From Stutzerimonas stutzeri (GTDB lineage Bacteria; Pseudomonadota; Gammaproteobacteria; Pseudomonadales; Pseudomonadaceae): a stretch of 64,000 nt of DNA. The notes under the pieces were generated by a model, which worked only from the letters and a program-made list of their open reading frames with translations, ran no database searches and was not told the DNA's origin. This document shows, piece after piece, positions 42,407 through 56,831 of this stretch (position 1 is its first letter; each line of letters starts with the position of its first letter). The translations under genes and the position numbers were made by a program. The stretch spans positions 2,294,001 through 2,358,000 of the forward strand of contig NC_015740.1 of assembly GCF_000219605.1 (NCBI RefSeq). The letters run 5' to 3'.

Positions 42407-43087
42407 ATGCTGACCTGGCTAAAGCGCGACGACCTCAGCTTTCCTCCCCTCGAAACGGCTCTGCGCGAACCCAACGGCCTGCTTGCCGCTGGCGGCGACT
42501 TGCGGCCCGAGCGACTCCTGGCTGCCTACCGCCACGGCTGTTTCCCCTGGTACCAGGAAGGCCAACCCCTGTTGTGGTGGTCGCCCGATCCGCGCACGGT
42601 GCTCTTTCCTGACGAGCTGCATGTATCGCGCAGCCTGCGCAAGCGCATGCGCCACGGCGACTACCGGGTGACCTTCGACAAGGCCTTTGCCGAGGTCATC
42701 CAGGGATGCGCCGGCCCGCGGAGCTACGCCGACGGCACCTGGATCACGACACCGATGCAAGACGCTTATGTCAGGCTGCACGAGATGGGCGTCGCTCACT
42801 CGGTGGAAGTCTGGCAGCAAGGGCAACTCGTCGGCGGACTCTACGGCCTCGCGATGGGTGAGCTATTTTTCGGCGAGTCGATGTTCAGCCGCGCCACCGA
42901 TGCGTCCAAGGTCGGCTTCGTCACGCTGGTGGAACGGCTGCGCGAATGGGGCTTCGCATTGATCGACTGCCAGATGCCGACCCGCCACCTGGAGAGCTTC
43001 GGCGCTCGCAGCATCCCACGCGCGGCGTTCGCCGAGGCACTCGCAATGCATCTGGATCGCCCCAGCGCAGCCGACTGGCGCGCCTAG
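42407..43087 (+). CDS. aat: Leucyl/phenylalanyl-tRNA--protein transferase
   Basis: Adds Leu or Phe to proteins with N-terminal Arg or Lys, creating destabilising N-termini for ClpS/ClpA, 226 residues. Family marks: [60 protein letters not shown] and [11 protein letters not shown]. It sits directly upstream of bpt, the second transferase of the same pathway, and 1.2 kb from clpA/clpS. Confidence 0.95.
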   Translation: MLTWLKRDDLSFPPLETALREPNGLLAAGGDLRPERLLAAYRHGCFPWYQEGQPLLWWSPDPRTVLFPDELHVSRSLRKRMRHGDYRVTFDKAFAEVIQGCAGPRSYADGTWITTPMQDAYVRLHEMGVAHSVEVWQQGQLVGGLYGLAMGELFFGESMFSRATDASKVGFVTLVERLREWGFALIDCQMPTRHLESFGARSIPRAAFAEALAMHLDRPSAADWRA

Positions 43088-43139
43088 TCGACCGCGGTAA
43101 GCTGGCCTACACTGGGTTCATGATTTCTGAGAGTTGACC

Positions 43140-43847
43140 ATGACTTCACTGGCTCGCCTCAAGTTCTACGCCACCCAGCCCCACGCTTGCAGCTACCTGC
43201 CCGACGAACAGGCCACCACCTTGTTCCTCGATCCAAGCCAACCAATGGACGTGCAGGTGTATGCGGAGCTTTCGGAGATGGGCTTTCGTCGCAGCGGGGA
43301 CCATCTGTATCGCCCCCACTGCCAGCGCTGCTCGGCCTGCATTCCGGCCCGCATCCCGGTGAATGCACCGGAACTCAGTCGCCAACAGAAGCGTATCCTC
43401 AAGCGCAACGCCGACCTGCAAGTCCGCGGCGTCCGCCCGGCGTTCAGCGAAGAGTTGTATGCGCTGTATGCCAACTACATCGAGAAACGCCACGCCGATG
43501 GCGACATGTATCCACCCAGCCGCGAGCAGTTCAACACCTTCCTGGTACGCGACCTACCATTCTCCCGCTTCTACGAGTTCCGCCTGGATGGCAGGCTGCT
43601 GGCTGTCGCCGTCACGGACGTGCTACCCAACGGACTGTCCGCCGTGTACACCTTTTATGATCCGGACGAGGAACGGCGCAGCCTGGGGCGCTATGCGATT
43701 CTCTGGCAGATGGGCGAAGCCGCACGCCTTGGCCTGAAGGCCGTCTATCTCGGCTATTGGATCAAGAACTGCCGAAAGATGAACTACAAGACCGAATATC
43801 GGCCCATCGAACTTCTGGTCAACCAGCGCTGGGTGACGCTCAGCTGA
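43140..43847 (+). CDS. bpt: Aspartate/glutamate leucyltransferase (Bpt)
   Basis: Transfers Leu from Leu-tRNA to proteins with N-terminal Asp or Glu; 235 residues, ATE family. Conserved Cys cluster [14 protein letters not shown] is at about residues 60-75, with GDHLYRPHC before it; [20 protein letters not shown] and [21 protein letters not shown] follow. ATG 43140 is preferred to the TTG six bases upstream. It pairs with aat as the bacterial N-degron transferase set. Confidence 0.94.
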   Translation: MTSLARLKFYATQPHACSYLPDEQATTLFLDPSQPMDVQVYAELSEMGFRRSGDHLYRPHCQRCSACIPARIPVNAPELSRQQKRILKRNADLQVRGVRPAFSEELYALYANYIEKRHADGDMYPPSREQFNTFLVRDLPFSRFYEFRLDGRLLAVAVTDVLPNGLSAVYTFYDPDEERRSLGRYAILWQMGEAARLGLKAVYLGYWIKNCRKMNYKTEYRPIELLVNQRWVTLS

Positions 43848-43944
43848 AGTCCTTGGCTCATCGACCCATTTCGGGCACAATGCTTGCCGCTTTTGCCCGT
43901 GCATCTACGCGGGCCAATTATCTGGATACCGAGGACTTTACTGA

Positions 43945-44163
43945 ATGTCGAAAGAAGACAGCTTCGAAATGGAAGGTACTGTCGTCGACACCCTGCCCAA
44001 CACCATGTTTCGCGTGGAGTTGGAAAACGGGCACGTCGTTACTGCGCACCTCTCCGGAAAGATGCGCAAGAACTACATCCGGATTCTTACCGGTGACAAG
44101 GTTCGCGTGGAGCTGACCCCCTACGATCTGAGCAAGGGTCGCATCACCTACCGCGCCCGCTAA
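43945..44163 (+). CDS. infA: Translation initiation factor IF-1
   Basis: 72-residue S1/OB-fold protein that binds the ribosomal A site during initiation. The sequence [19 protein letters not shown] ... [25 protein letters not shown] is the standard proteobacterial IF-1. GAGGA lies 9 bases upstream of the ATG. A strong terminator follows 19 bases after the stop. Confidence 0.97.
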   Translation: MSKEDSFEMEGTVVDTLPNTMFRVELENGHVVTAHLSGKMRKNYIRILTGDKVRVELTPYDLSKGRITYRAR

Positions 44164-44182
44164 GCGAGCCGCGAGAAAAAAC

Positions 44183-44206
44183 GCCCGGTCTTACCGGGCT
44201 TTTTTG
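44183..44206 (+). terminator. Terminator after infA
   Basis: Stem gcccggt / accgggc with a 3-base loop (44183-44199), then a run of T (tttttttg) to 44207. Clear intrinsic terminator on the plus strand. Confidence 0.92.
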
Positions 44207-44253
44207 TTTGCGCCTATCATCGCGTACCGTCAGCACACCGCACAAACGAAAAC

Positions 44254-44271
44254 GCCCGGCAAAAGCCGGGC
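44254..44271 (-). terminator. Terminator of clpA
   Basis: Stem gcccggc / gccgggc with loop aaaa; on the minus strand it is followed by gttttcgtttg, a T-rich tail. It lies 17 bases past the clpA stop. Confidence 0.88.
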
Positions 44272-44287
44272 GCTCGTTGAACGGCCG

Positions 44288-46558
44288 TCAGGCCAGTTCG
44301 GCAGCGGTTTCGAATTCGAAGAACGGCTCGCCGTCACGAATATCGATATGCACCACACCGCCGTGCTCGGCCAGCTCTCCGAACAGGATCTCCTCAGCCA
44401 GAGGCCGCTTGATCTTGTCCTGAATCAGCCTGGCCATCGGCCGTGCCCCCATCTGGGCGTCATAGCCGTGCTCTGCCAGCCAACCACGGGCAGCATCCGA
44501 CACCTCCAGCGTCACGTGCTTGTCCTCCAGCTGCGCCTGCAGCTCGATCAGGAACTTGTCGACGATGCTCTTGATGACGTCATGGCTCAGGCGACCGAAC
44601 TGGATGATGGTATCCAGGCGGTTGCGGAACTCCGGCGTGAAGCTCTTCTTGATGACTTCCATGGCATCGGACGCGTGATCCTGCAGGGTGAAGCCGATGG
44701 AAGCCCGCGCTGCGGTTTCCGCCCCCGCATTGGTGGTCATGATGATGATCACATTGCGGAAGTCGGCCTTGCGCCCATTGTTGTCGGTGAGCGTGCCGTG
44801 ATCCATCACCTGCAGCAGGAGGTTGAAGACCTCAGGGTGAGCCTTCTCGATCTCATCCAGCAGCAGCACGCAATGCGGCTGCTTGGTGATGGCCTCGGTC
44901 AACAGACCGCCCTGGTCGAATCCGACATATCCGGGAGGTGCACCGATCAGACGCGACACCGTGTGCCGCTCCATGTACTCGGACATGTCGAAGCGGATCA
45001 GCTCGACCCCCAGCGCCCGGGCCAACTGGCGTGCAGCTTCGGTCTTGCCCACCCCTGTCGGGCCGGCGAAGAGGAAGGAGCCCACCGGTTTGTCCGGTGC
45101 CTTTAGCCCTGCACGGGACAGCTTGATGGCGGTGGCCAGCGAATCGATCGCATCGTCCTGGCCGAACACCGTGAGCTTCAGATCGCGCTCGAGGTTACGC
45201 AGCAATTCCTTGTCGGAGCTGCTGACGTGCTTCGGGGGAATCCGCGCAATCTTCGCCACGATGTCCTCGACCTGCTCGACATCGATGCACTTGACCCGCT
45301 GCCCTTCGGGCTGCAGACGCTGATAGGCACCGGCCTCGTCGATCACATCGATGGCCTTGTCCGGCATATGGCGATCATTGATGTAGCGCGAGGCCAACTC
45401 CGCCGCGGCGCGCAATGCCTCGTCGCTGTACTCGATGTTGTGATGCTGCTCGAAACGCCCCTTGAGCCCGCGCAGGATGCCGATGGTGTCCTCCACCGAA
45501 GGCTCGGTGACGTCTACCTTCTGGAAACGCCGCGCCAATGCGCGGTCTTTCTCGAAGATGCCGCGGAACTCCTGAAACGTGGTGGAGCCGATGCAGCGGA
45601 TCTCGCCGGACGACAGCAGCGGCTTCAGCAGGTTGGACGCGTCCATGACGCCGCCGGATGCCGCGCCAGCCCCGATGATGGTATGGATCTCGTCGATGAA
45701 CAGGATGGCGTGGGGCCGCTTGCGCAGCTCGCCGAGCAGCGCCTTGAAACGTTTCTCGAAGTCGCCGCGGTACTTGGTACCGGCCAGCAGCGCACCAAGA
45801 TCCAGCGAATACACGACGCTATCGCTCAGCAGATCGGGTACCTGATTATCGACGATCCGCTTCGCCAGCCCTTCGGCGATAGCCGTCTTGCCGACGCCCG
45901 CCTCACCGACCAGCAGAGGGTTGTTCTTGCGACGCCGCGCCAGGATCTGGGCGACCCGCTCGACCTCGTGCTCGCGGCCGACCAGCGGATCAATCCGCCC
46001 CTGCCGGGCCAGCTCGTTCAGGTTGCTGGCATAGGCGTCCAGAGGATTGCTGGAAGCACCCGCCTCGCTGCCGTCCTCGTCCTGCATGTCGGCATCGTTC
46101 TCTGGACTGCCGGAATTTCCGGGGACCTTGGAAATGCCATGAGCGATGTAATTGACGACATCGATACGCGCAACGTTCTGTTGTTTGAGCAGGAAAACCG
46201 CCTGGCTTTCCTGCTCGCTGAAGATGGCGACCAAGACATTGGCACCGGTGACTTCACGCTTGCCAGAGCTCTGCACATGGAATACGGCACGTTGCAGAAC
46301 TCGCTGGAACCCCAGGGTTGGCTGGGTTTCGCGCTCTTCATCGTGCTGTGGGATAAGTGGTGTGGTGGAATCAATGAATTCCTGCAGGTCGTGCCGGAGC
46401 TTGTCCAGGCTCGCCCCGCAGGCCCGCAGTACGGTAGCAGCCGCTTCATTGTCCAGTAGGGCCAACAGGAGGTGTTCAACCGTCATGAACTCATGACGTT
46501 TGGTACGTGCCTCTTTGAAAGCCAGATTCAGAGTGACTTCGAGCTCACGGTTCAACAT
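44288..46558 (-). CDS. clpA: ATP-dependent Clp protease ATP-binding subunit ClpA
   Basis: Hsp100 unfoldase feeding ClpP, 756 residues. The N-domain ([26 protein letters not shown]) docks ClpS. D1 has Walker [10 protein letters not shown] and D2 [11 protein letters not shown]; the pore loop region [10 protein letters not shown] and [13 protein letters not shown] are visible. ATG 46558 is chosen because GAGGTGA precedes it and it gives the standard N-terminus; the GTG 9 bases earlier overlaps this ribosome site. clpS lies immediately upstream. Confidence 0.96.
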   Translation of the reverse strand: MLNRELEVTLNLAFKEARTKRHEFMTVEHLLLALLDNEAAATVLRACGASLDKLRHDLQEFIDSTTPLIPQHDEERETQPTLGFQRVLQRAVFHVQSSGKREVTGANVLVAIFSEQESQAVFLLKQQNVARIDVVNYIAHGISKVPGNSGSPENDADMQDEDGSEAGASSNPLDAYASNLNELARQGRIDPLVGREHEVERVAQILARRRKNNPLLVGEAGVGKTAIAEGLAKRIVDNQVPDLLSDSVVYSLDLGALLAGTKYRGDFEKRFKALLGELRKRPHAILFIDEIHTIIGAGAASGGVMDASNLLKPLLSSGEIRCIGSTTFQEFRGIFEKDRALARRFQKVDVTEPSVEDTIGILRGLKGRFEQHHNIEYSDEALRAAAELASRYINDRHMPDKAIDVIDEAGAYQRLQPEGQRVKCIDVEQVEDIVAKIARIPPKHVSSSDKELLRNLERDLKLTVFGQDDAIDSLATAIKLSRAGLKAPDKPVGSFLFAGPTGVGKTEAARQLARALGVELIRFDMSEYMERHTVSRLIGAPPGYVGFDQGGLLTEAITKQPHCVLLLDEIEKAHPEVFNLLLQVMDHGTLTDNNGRKADFRNVIIIMTTNAGAETAARASIGFTLQDHASDAMEVIKKSFTPEFRNRLDTIIQFGRLSHDVIKSIVDKFLIELQAQLEDKHVTLEVSDAARGWLAEHGYDAQMGARPMARLIQDKIKRPLAEEILFGELAEHGGVVHIDIRDGEPFFEFETAAELA

Positions 46559-46587
46559 AGCTTTCACCTCTTCCCCAGCAGTCGGAG

Positions 46588-46950
46588 TTAACCGTCCTTC
46601 TCGATCTCACAAAGCAGTGGGTGCTGGCATTCCCTTGCATATTGATTCACTTGCATTGCTTTGGTTTCGGCGACGTCGCGGGTATACACACCACAGACGG
46701 CCTGCCCCTCGGTATGGACGGCCAGCATGATCTTGGTGGCCTGCTCCATGCTGTGATTGAAAATGCCTTCCAGTACCTCGACGACGAAATCCATCGGCGT
46801 GTAGTCGTCATTGAACATGACAACTTTATACATCGGTGGTGCCTTCAGCTGCGGCTTGGCCTCTTCAACAGCCAGGCCAGACGCATCGTCTCCGTCCTCC
46901 AGAGGCCGATCCTGATTGAATGTTAGTCGAATCTGAGCAAATGCATGCAT
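46588..46950 (-). CDS. clpS: ATP-dependent Clp protease adaptor ClpS
   Basis: N-degron adaptor that delivers Leu/Phe/Trp/Tyr-starting proteins to ClpA, about 120 residues. The core [20 protein letters not shown] ... [21 protein letters not shown] holds the binding pocket residues (Asn-Asp, Met and His). Start 46950 gives the Pseudomonas-type [14 protein letters not shown]; an ATG 6 bases upstream is equally possible since neither has a strong ribosome site. It is followed by clpA after 29 bases and divergent from cspD. Confidence 0.92.
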   Translation of the reverse strand: MHAFAQIRLTFNQDRPLEDGDDASGLAVEEAKPQLKAPPMYKVVMFNDDYTPMDFVVEVLEGIFNHSMEQATKIMLAVHTEGQAVCGVYTRDVAETKAMQVNQYARECQHPLLCEIEKDG

Positions 46951-47168
46951 GCGCATAACGGTTCTAGGTCGTGGCGCGGGGGCCAGATAAATATGGACAG
47001 CTTCGCAGCCAGCTGACGAGTCGCCTTGACTATCGGCAAAACGGTGATACAAACAGTAAGTGCCTACAAGGGCAAACGGGTTGCGCAACATGAGGCCTCG
47101 GGCTGCATAAGCGCGGAATGAAATGGATGTTACTCCAGTAATGGACTCCTTTGCAGAGGGATAACAGC

Positions 47169-47432
47169 ATGCTAAGCGGTAAGGTCAAGTGGTTCAACAA
47201 CGCCAAAGGCTACGGCTTCATCGTAGCAGACGGCGGCGATGAGGACCTGTTCGCCCACTACTCGGCCATCCAGATGGAAGGCTACAGAACTCTGAAAGCT
47301 GGGCAAGCGGTCATGTTCAATATCCTGCAGGGTCCGAAAGGCCTCCACGCAACCGACATCCGGCCTCAGCAAGCCGTGTCCGAAGCGACGACTCCTGCCG
47401 CTGCCCAGGGTGCTTCCACGGTCGACGCCTGA
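47169..47432 (+). CDS. cspD: Cold-shock-like protein CspD
   Basis: 87-residue single-strand nucleic-acid-binding protein of the CspA fold. RNP1 KGYGFIV and RNP2-like DLFAHYSAI motifs are present, and [18 protein letters not shown] is the usual start. The C-terminal ~20 residues are an Ala/Thr-rich tail typical of pseudomonad CspD. AGAGGG precedes ATG 47169. It is divergent from clpS, as in other pseudomonads. CspD in E. coli inhibits replication in stationary phase. Confidence 0.93.
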   Translation: MLSGKVKWFNNAKGYGFIVADGGDEDLFAHYSAIQMEGYRTLKAGQAVMFNILQGPKGLHATDIRPQQAVSEATTPAAAQGASTVDA

Positions 47433-47456
47433 CGTCCTGCGGGAGCGAACAAAAAA

Positions 47457-47476
47457 GGCCGATCAATCGATCGGCC
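47457..47476. terminator. Bidirectional terminator between cspD and icd
   Basis: Inverted repeat ggccgat / atcggcc flanked by aaaaaa on the left and ttttt on the right, so it gives a T-tailed hairpin in both directions for the converging cspD and icd genes. Confidence 0.92.
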
Positions 47477-47491
47477 TTTTTACCCACTTGC

Positions 47492-48748
47492 TTACATGTG
47501 GCTGATCATGGCGTCGCCGAACTGCGAGCATGACATCAGCTGCGCGCCTTCCATCAGTCGCTCGAAGTCGTAGGTGACCGTCTTGGCAGCAATGGCGCCT
47601 TCGGTGCCCTTGATGATCAGATCGGCCGCTTCGACCCATCCCATGTGGCGCAGCATCATTTCGGCCGAAAGGATCAGCGAACCCGGGTTGACCTTGTCCT
47701 GACCGGCATACTTGGGCGCCGTGCCATGGGTCGCCTCGAACATCGCCACCGTGTCGGACAGGTTGGCACCCGGAGCGATACCGATACCTCCAACCTCAGC
47801 CGCCAAGGCGTCGGAGAGGTAGTCGCCATTCAGGTTGAGCGTGGCGATGACATCGTATTCGGCCGGACGCAGCAGAATCTGCTGCAGCATGGCGTCGGCG
47901 ATGGCGTCCTTGACCACGATGTTCTTGCCGGTATTGGGGTTCTTGAACTGCATCCAGGGTCCACCATCGAGCAACTCTGCGCCGAACTCGTCGCGAGCGA
48001 CCTCGTAGCCCCACTCCTTGAAAGCACCCTCGGTGAATTTCATGATGTTGCCCTTGTGGACGAAGGTGACCGAGTCACGATCATTGTCCACGGCATACTG
48101 CAGCGCCTTGCGAACCAGACGCTTGGTACCTTCCAGCGAGACGGGCTTGATGCCGATGCCACAGTTCTCGGTGAAGCGGATCTTCTTGACGCCCATTTCC
48201 TCGGTGAGGAACTTGATGACCTTCTCCGCCTCAGGGGAGCCGGCTTTCCACTCGACACCGGCGTAAATATCTTCGGAGTTCTCGCGGAAGATCACCATGT
48301 CCACATCGCCTGGGTTCTTCACGGGGCTCGGAACGCCAGTGAACCAGCGAACCGGGCGCTGGCAGACATAGAGGTCCAGTTCCTGACGCAGCGCAACGTT
48401 CAGCGAACGGATACCGCCTCCAACCGGCGTGGTCAGCGGTCCTTTGATGGACACCACATAATCACGAACCGCTTCCAGTGTTTCCTTCGGCAGCCAGGTG
48501 TCTTGGTCATAGACCTGAGTGGCTTTTTCGCCAGCATAGATTTCCATCCAGGCGATCTTGCGCTTGCCGCCGTAGGCCTTCTGCACGGCTGCGTCCACGA
48601 CCTTGATCATCACCGGGCTGATGTCGACGCCGATGCCGTCCCCCTCTATATAAGGAATGATCGGATTGTCGGGAACGTTCAGGGTGTTATCGGCATTGAC
48701 GGTGATTTTGTCACCGCTGGCTGGCACCTGGATCTTTTGGTATCCCAT
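47492..48748 (-). CDS. icd: Dimeric NADP-dependent isocitrate dehydrogenase
   Basis: TCA-cycle enzyme converting isocitrate to 2-oxoglutarate, 418 residues, E. coli Icd type. The substrate loop [20 protein letters not shown] contains the Ser that AceK phosphorylates in E. coli. The family Asp ligands in [13 protein letters not shown] and the [15 protein letters not shown] region are present. It is divergent from the unrelated monomeric isozyme Idh at 49104. The enzyme competes for isocitrate with AceA (58748-60343). Confidence 0.95.
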   Translation of the reverse strand: MGYQKIQVPASGDKITVNADNTLNVPDNPIIPYIEGDGIGVDISPVMIKVVDAAVQKAYGGKRKIAWMEIYAGEKATQVYDQDTWLPKETLEAVRDYVVSIKGPLTTPVGGGIRSLNVALRQELDLYVCQRPVRWFTGVPSPVKNPGDVDMVIFRENSEDIYAGVEWKAGSPEAEKVIKFLTEEMGVKKIRFTENCGIGIKPVSLEGTKRLVRKALQYAVDNDRDSVTFVHKGNIMKFTEGAFKEWGYEVARDEFGAELLDGGPWMQFKNPNTGKNIVVKDAIADAMLQQILLRPAEYDVIATLNLNGDYLSDALAAEVGGIGIAPGANLSDTVAMFEATHGTAPKYAGQDKVNPGSLILSAEMMLRHMGWVEAADLIIKGTEGAIAAKTVTYDFERLMEGAQLMSCSQFGDAMISHM

Positions 48749-49103
48749 GCTGGACTCCGTCTTCGTGGTTAGACATCGATCGTCGTTTGAGGGTAACCCA
48801 CTCGAATCGCCTGAAACTACATGTTCGTTCGTCGTATGCGCAATGCCGTTCTGCCAGAGGGGGGCTCGATGGTATACTGCCGCGATGACTCACAAGTCAT
48901 AAGGGACGAGCCTGTACCAGACCCGCCTCTTGAACCCTGACGCTGCCACCGCGGCTCGGCGGTTCAAACGCTCGACACTCTATTGGTGCATCCATCATCA
49001 CCGCGGCGAATCCCCTTCTGGCTCGACTAGATGGAGAGTCAGGGCGCCTACCCGGCGCATTCGGGATTCTGTGCACGCCCAGCAAGAAGAGAGTTAACGC
49101 TAA
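48749..49103. promoter_or_regulatory. icd / idh divergent control region
   Basis: 355 bases without a gene. On the plus strand there is a TATACT (-10-like, 48873-48878), and 6 bases after it the inverted repeat ATGACT-caca-AGTCAT (48885-48900), placed where the idh transcript would start, so it may be an operator or a 5' stem. The idh leader would then be about 220 bases. A GAAGAGAG ribosome site precedes ATG 49104. The promoter assignment is by eye only. Confidence 0.4.
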
Positions 49104-51332
49104 ATGTCCACCCCTTCGAAGATCATCTATACCTTCACCGACGAAGCTCCAGCCCTGGCAACCTATTCGCTTCTTCCCATTGTAGAAGCCTTCGCAGCCT
49201 CCGCTGACATCTCCGTCGAAACACGCGACATCTCTCTTGCAGGGCGCATCCTTGCGAGCTTCGCCGATCAGCTGGATGCCGACAAGAAAGTCGAAGATGA
49301 TCTGGCCAAGCTTGCCGAGCTGACCAACCAGCCCGACGCCAACATCATCAAGCTCCCCAACATCAGCGCCTCCGTTCCACAGCTCAAGGCAGCGATCGCC
49401 GAGCTGCAGGCCCTGGGCTACAACATCCCCAACTACCCCGAAGACCCGCAGACCGATGCCGAGAAAGACGCGCGCGCGCGTTACAGCAAGGTGCTCGGTA
49501 GCGCCGTGAACCCGGTGCTGCGCGAAGGCAACTCCGACCGCCGCGCTCCGGCCGCCGTGAAAGCCTATGCCCGCAAGCACCCGCATTCGATGGGCAAGTG
49601 GAGCAAGGCGTCGCAATCGCACGCCGACTACATGCGCGGCGGCGACTTCTTCTCCAGCGAGCAGTCGATCACCATGGAAAAAGCCGGTGACGTGCGTATC
49701 GAGTTCGTCGGCAAGGACGGCAAGGTAGAGGTCAAGAAGCAGCTTGCCCTGCAGGAAGGCGAAGTGCTCGATGGCATGTTCATGAGCTGCAAGAAGCTGC
49801 GCGCGTTCTTCGAAGACACGCTGCAGGACTGCAAGGAAACCGGCATCATGTGGTCCCTGCACGTCAAGGCGACCATGATGAAGATCTCCCACCCGATCGT
49901 CTTCGGCCATGCCGTGAGCGTTTACTACAAGGACGTCTTCGACAAGTACGGCGATCTGTTCAAGGAGCTGGGCGTCAACCCGAACAACGGCATCAGCAGC
50001 GTCTACGACAAGATCAAGTCCCTGCCCGCTTCGCAGCAGGAAGAAATCCTGCACGACATCCATGAGGTCTACAGCCACCGTCCGGAAATGGCGATGGTCG
50101 ACTCGGTCAAAGGCATCACCAACCTGCACATCCCGAGCGACGTGATCGTCGACGCCTCGATGCCGGCGATGATTCGCAACTCCGGCCAGATGTGGGGCAA
50201 GGATGGCAAGCAGAAGGACACCAAGGCGGTGATGCCGGAGAGCACCTACGCCCGCATCTACCAGGAAATGATCAACTTCTGCAAAACCAACGGCGCCTTC
50301 GACCCGGTCACCATGGGCAGCGTGCCGAACGTCGGTCTGATGGCGCAGAAGGCTGAGGAATACGGCTCGCACGACAAGACCTTCGAAATGCACGCCGACG
50401 GCACCATGCGCGTCGTACTGGCCGATGGCACCGTACTGATGCAGCACGAAGTCGAGAAAGGCGATATCTGGCGTGCCTGCCAGACCAAGGACGCGCCGAT
50501 CCGCGACTGGGTCAAGCTGGCCGTTACCCGCGCCCGCCAGTCCAACACCCCAGCCGTGTTCTGGCTGGACCCGGAGCGTGCCCACGACATGCAGCTGCAG
50601 AAGAAGGTCGAAACCTATCTGCAGGAGCACGACCTGAGCGGCCTGGACATTCGCATCATGGGCTACAACGAAGCCATTCGCCTGAGCATGGAGCGCATGA
50701 TCCGCGGCAAGGACACCATTTCCGTCACCGGCAACGTGCTGCGCGATTACCTGACCGACCTGTTCCCGATCATGGAGCTGGGCACCTCGGCCAAGATGCT
50801 GTCCATCGTTCCACTGATGGCCGGCGGCGGCATGTACGAGACTGGCGCCGGTGGTTCCGCGCCGAAGCACGTGCAGCAGCTGGTCGAAGAAAACTATCTG
50901 CGCTGGGATTCGCTGGGTGAGTTCCTCGCCCTGGCGGTTTCGCTGGAGGAGACTGGCATCAAGACTGGCAACGGCAAGGCGAAGATCCTCGGCAAGACCC
51001 TGGACCAGGCCACTGGCAAGTTGCTGGACAACAACAAGTCCCCGGCGCGCAAGGTTGGCCAGATCGACAACCGCGGCAGCCACTTCTACCTGGCACTGTA
51101 CTGGGCGCAGGCTCTGGCCGCGCAGGACGAAGATGCCGAGCTGAAGGCTCACTTCACTCCGCTGGCCAAGACCCTGACCGAGCAGGAAGCGGCCATCGTC
51201 GCTGAACTGGCAGCCGTGCAAGGCAAGCCGGTCGACATCGGCGGCTACTACCGCTCCAACCCGGAGCTGACCAGCAAGGTGATGCGCCCCAGCGCCACCT
51301 TCAACGCTGCCCTGGCCGCGCTGAACGCCTGA
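49104..51332 (+). CDS. idh: Monomeric NADP-dependent isocitrate dehydrogenase
   Basis: 742-residue monomeric isozyme, unrelated in fold length to Icd. Typical stretches: [20 protein letters not shown] at the N-terminus, [37 protein letters not shown] and [20 protein letters not shown]. Cytoplasmic; makes 2-oxoglutarate and NADPH. Many pseudomonads carry both isozymes back to back and regulate them by growth conditions. A strong terminator follows. Confidence 0.96.
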   Translation: MSTPSKIIYTFTDEAPALATYSLLPIVEAFAASADISVETRDISLAGRILASFADQLDADKKVEDDLAKLAELTNQPDANIIKLPNISASVPQLKAAIAELQALGYNIPNYPEDPQTDAEKDARARYSKVLGSAVNPVLREGNSDRRAPAAVKAYARKHPHSMGKWSKASQSHADYMRGGDFFSSEQSITMEKAGDVRIEFVGKDGKVEVKKQLALQEGEVLDGMFMSCKKLRAFFEDTLQDCKETGIMWSLHVKATMMKISHPIVFGHAVSVYYKDVFDKYGDLFKELGVNPNNGISSVYDKIKSLPASQQEEILHDIHEVYSHRPEMAMVDSVKGITNLHIPSDVIVDASMPAMIRNSGQMWGKDGKQKDTKAVMPESTYARIYQEMINFCKTNGAFDPVTMGSVPNVGLMAQKAEEYGSHDKTFEMHADGTMRVVLADGTVLMQHEVEKGDIWRACQTKDAPIRDWVKLAVTRARQSNTPAVFWLDPERAHDMQLQKKVETYLQEHDLSGLDIRIMGYNEAIRLSMERMIRGKDTISVTGNVLRDYLTDLFPIMELGTSAKMLSIVPLMAGGGMYETGAGGSAPKHVQQLVEENYLRWDSLGEFLALAVSLEETGIKTGNGKAKILGKTLDQATGKLLDNNKSPARKVGQIDNRGSHFYLALYWAQALAAQDEDAELKAHFTPLAKTLTEQEAAIVAELAAVQGKPVDIGGYYRSNPELTSKVMRPSATFNAALAALNA

Positions 51333-51352
51333 GTCTGCACCTGAGCGTCAAT

Positions 51353-51381
51353 ACGAACCCCGGCCTTGCGCCGGGGTTCGT
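51353..51381 (+). terminator. Terminator after idh
   Basis: Eleven-bp inverted repeat acgaaccccgg / ccggggttcgt with a 7-base loop, followed by gctttc. It lies 20 bases past the idh stop. Confidence 0.85.
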
Positions 51382-51436
51382 GCTTTCAGCAGCCCAGCTG
51401 CTGTTATGATCGCCTCATTTGCGCAAGGCAGCCCCT

Positions 51437-53707
<2,271 letters not shown>

Positions 53708-53750
53708 CCGGGGAGAATGGACCGGGATGTGCCGGTACATTCGTGTATAA

Positions 53751-55163
<1,413 letters not shown>

Positions 55164-55180
55164 TCGATCCCATGCCTGCA

Positions 55181-55199
55181 CGCCCGGCTGTGCCGGGCG
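55181..55199 (+). terminator. Terminator after purB
   Basis: Stem cgcccggc / gccgggcg with loop tgt, followed by tttttatttt. Strong intrinsic terminator, 17 bases after the purB stop. Confidence 0.93.
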
Positions 55200-55240
55200 T
55201 TTTTATTTTCAGCTCTGCCATATAGAGCAAGGTGTTACGC

Positions 55241-56407
55241 ATGACTTCTGATATTCCACTTCAAATTCTGGGCGGCATCAGTGCTCGGGAATTCCTGCGC
55301 GATTACTGGCAGAAGAAGCCGCTGCTGATCCGCCAGGCCATCCCGGGTTTCCAGAGCCCGATCTCGCCGGACGAACTGGCCGGCCTCTCCCTCGAAGAGG
55401 ACGTCGAGTCCCGTCTGGTCATCGAACACGGCGAAAGCCCCTGGGAGCTGCGCCGAGGCCCATTCACCGAGGACACCTATCAGCAGCTGCCGGAGCGTGA
55501 CTGGACCTTGTTGGTGCAGGCGGTCGACCAGCTCGTGCCGGACGTCGCCGAGCTGATCGAGCATTTCCGCTTTCTGCCCAACTGGCGCATCGACGATGTG
55601 ATGATCAGCTATGCCGCTCCGGGTGGCGGCGTCGGACCGCACTTCGACAACTACGATGTGTTCCTGCTGCAGGCCCATGGACAGCGCCGCTGGCGCATCG
55701 GGCAGATGTGCGACAGCGAAAGCCCGATGCTGGCCCACGGCGACCTGCGCATTCTCGCCGACTTCCAGGGCACCGAAGAATGGGTGCTGGAGCCGGGCGA
55801 CATGCTCTACCTGCCGCCTCGCCTCGCTCACTTTGGCACCGCCGAGGATGCCTGCATGACGTACTCGGTCGGTTTTCGCGCACCCAGCGCCGCGGAAGTC
55901 CTGACCCATTTCACCGACTTTCTCGCGCAATTCCTGCCAGACGAAGAACGCTACAGTGATGCCGATCTACAACCCAGCGATGACCCCTTCCAGATCCAGA
56001 GCGATGCACTGGACCGTTTGAAGGCATTGCTTGCCGAGCACATGAGCGACGAACGCCTCCTGCTTACCTGGTTCGGCCAATTCATGACCGAGCCGCGTTA
56101 TCCGGAGCGTGTCGAGGGCCCGGAACTGAGCGAGGACGAATTGCTGTCGGCGCTGGAGGACGGCGCGATACTGGTTCGCAACCCCGCGGCCCGGCTGGCC
56201 TGGAGCGAGGTTGATATCGGCCTGCTACTGTTCGCCAGTGGCCAGAGCCGCCTGCTTCCCTCTAAGCTGAACGAACTGTTGAAACTGATCTGCTCGGCCG
56301 ACGCGCTGCATGTCGAAAACGTCGGTCGATGGCTGAGCGACGAGGATGGCCGGGCGCTGCTGTGCGAACTGGTGAAACAAGGAAGTCTGGAGTTTGCTGA
56401 TGAATAG
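55241..56407 (+). CDS. roxA: Cupin/JmjC ribosomal protein L16 arginine hydroxylase (YcfD/RoxA-type)
   Basis: 2-oxoglutarate/Fe(II) oxygenase, 388 residues, similar to E. coli YcfD, which hydroxylates Arg81 of ribosomal protein L16. The iron triad is visible as His134-x-Asp136 (GPHFDNYDVF) and the later His in PPRLAHFGTAED. The C-terminal part is a helical dimer / winged-helix region. AAGGTG lies just upstream of ATG 55241. The gene overlaps the acetyltransferase gene by 8 bases. Confidence 0.9.
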   Translation: MTSDIPLQILGGISAREFLRDYWQKKPLLIRQAIPGFQSPISPDELAGLSLEEDVESRLVIEHGESPWELRRGPFTEDTYQQLPERDWTLLVQAVDQLVPDVAELIEHFRFLPNWRIDDVMISYAAPGGGVGPHFDNYDVFLLQAHGQRRWRIGQMCDSESPMLAHGDLRILADFQGTEEWVLEPGDMLYLPPRLAHFGTAEDACMTYSVGFRAPSAAEVLTHFTDFLAQFLPDEERYSDADLQPSDDPFQIQSDALDRLKALLAEHMSDERLLLTWFGQFMTEPRYPERVEGPELSEDELLSALEDGAILVRNPAARLAWSEVDIGLLLFASGQSRLLPSKLNELLKLICSADALHVENVGRWLSDEDGRALLCELVKQGSLEFADE

Positions 56408-56825
56408 CGTTCAGGTACGGATCGCCGACTGGCAGCAGGACAACGCCGAACTGCGGCGCATCCGCGAGGCCGTATTCATTGCCGAGCAGGCCGTACCGCC
56501 CGAGCAGGAGTGGGACGCCGACGATGCCGAAGCGGTGCACTTCCTTGCACTCGAGGGCGGCTATCCGATCGGCACCGCTCGGCTCCTGGCCGACGGGCAG
56601 ATTGGCCGCGTGGCGGTGTTGCGCGACTGGCGCGGCATGAACGTCGGCGATGCGCTGATGCGAGCGGTCATTGCCGAAGCCGAGCGCCGCGGCCTGACCG
56701 AACAGACTCTGACCGCTCAGGTCCATGCCACCGCGTTTTACGAGCGGCTTGGCTTCAAGGTTGTCAGCGACGAATTTCTTGAAGCCGGCATCCCTCATGT
56801 TGAGATGCTCCGCCGGAGCCAGTGA
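56400..56825 (+). CDS. GNAT-family N-acetyltransferase
   Basis: 141 residues, ElaA/YjcF-like GNAT fold. The acetyl-CoA motif A is IGRVAVLRDWRGMNVGDALM (about residues 66-85), followed by LTAQVHATAFYERLGFKVV, with Tyr as general acid. The start at 56400 lies inside the end of the oxygenase gene, with GGAG 7 bases upstream, so the two are translationally coupled. The substrate is unknown. Confidence 0.85.
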   Translation: MNSVQVRIADWQQDNAELRRIREAVFIAEQAVPPEQEWDADDAEAVHFLALEGGYPIGTARLLADGQIGRVAVLRDWRGMNVGDALMRAVIAEAERRGLTEQTLTAQVHATAFYERLGFKVVSDEFLEAGIPHVEMLRRSQ

Positions 56826-56831
56826 GACGAA

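Noticed and set aside
45771..45780. TACTTGGTAC resembling the motif, in clpA
   Set aside because: It lacks one base of the spacing, lies inside the conserved clpA coding region and far from the alcohol cluster.
48897..51221. 774-codon open frame antisense to idh, and similar long antisense frames at 7866-9662, 3276-5075 and 58718-60496
   Set aside because: They are mirror frames created by high GC at third codon positions of well-identified genes; their translations are low-complexity (rich in Arg, His, Gln, Val) and match no family I recognise.
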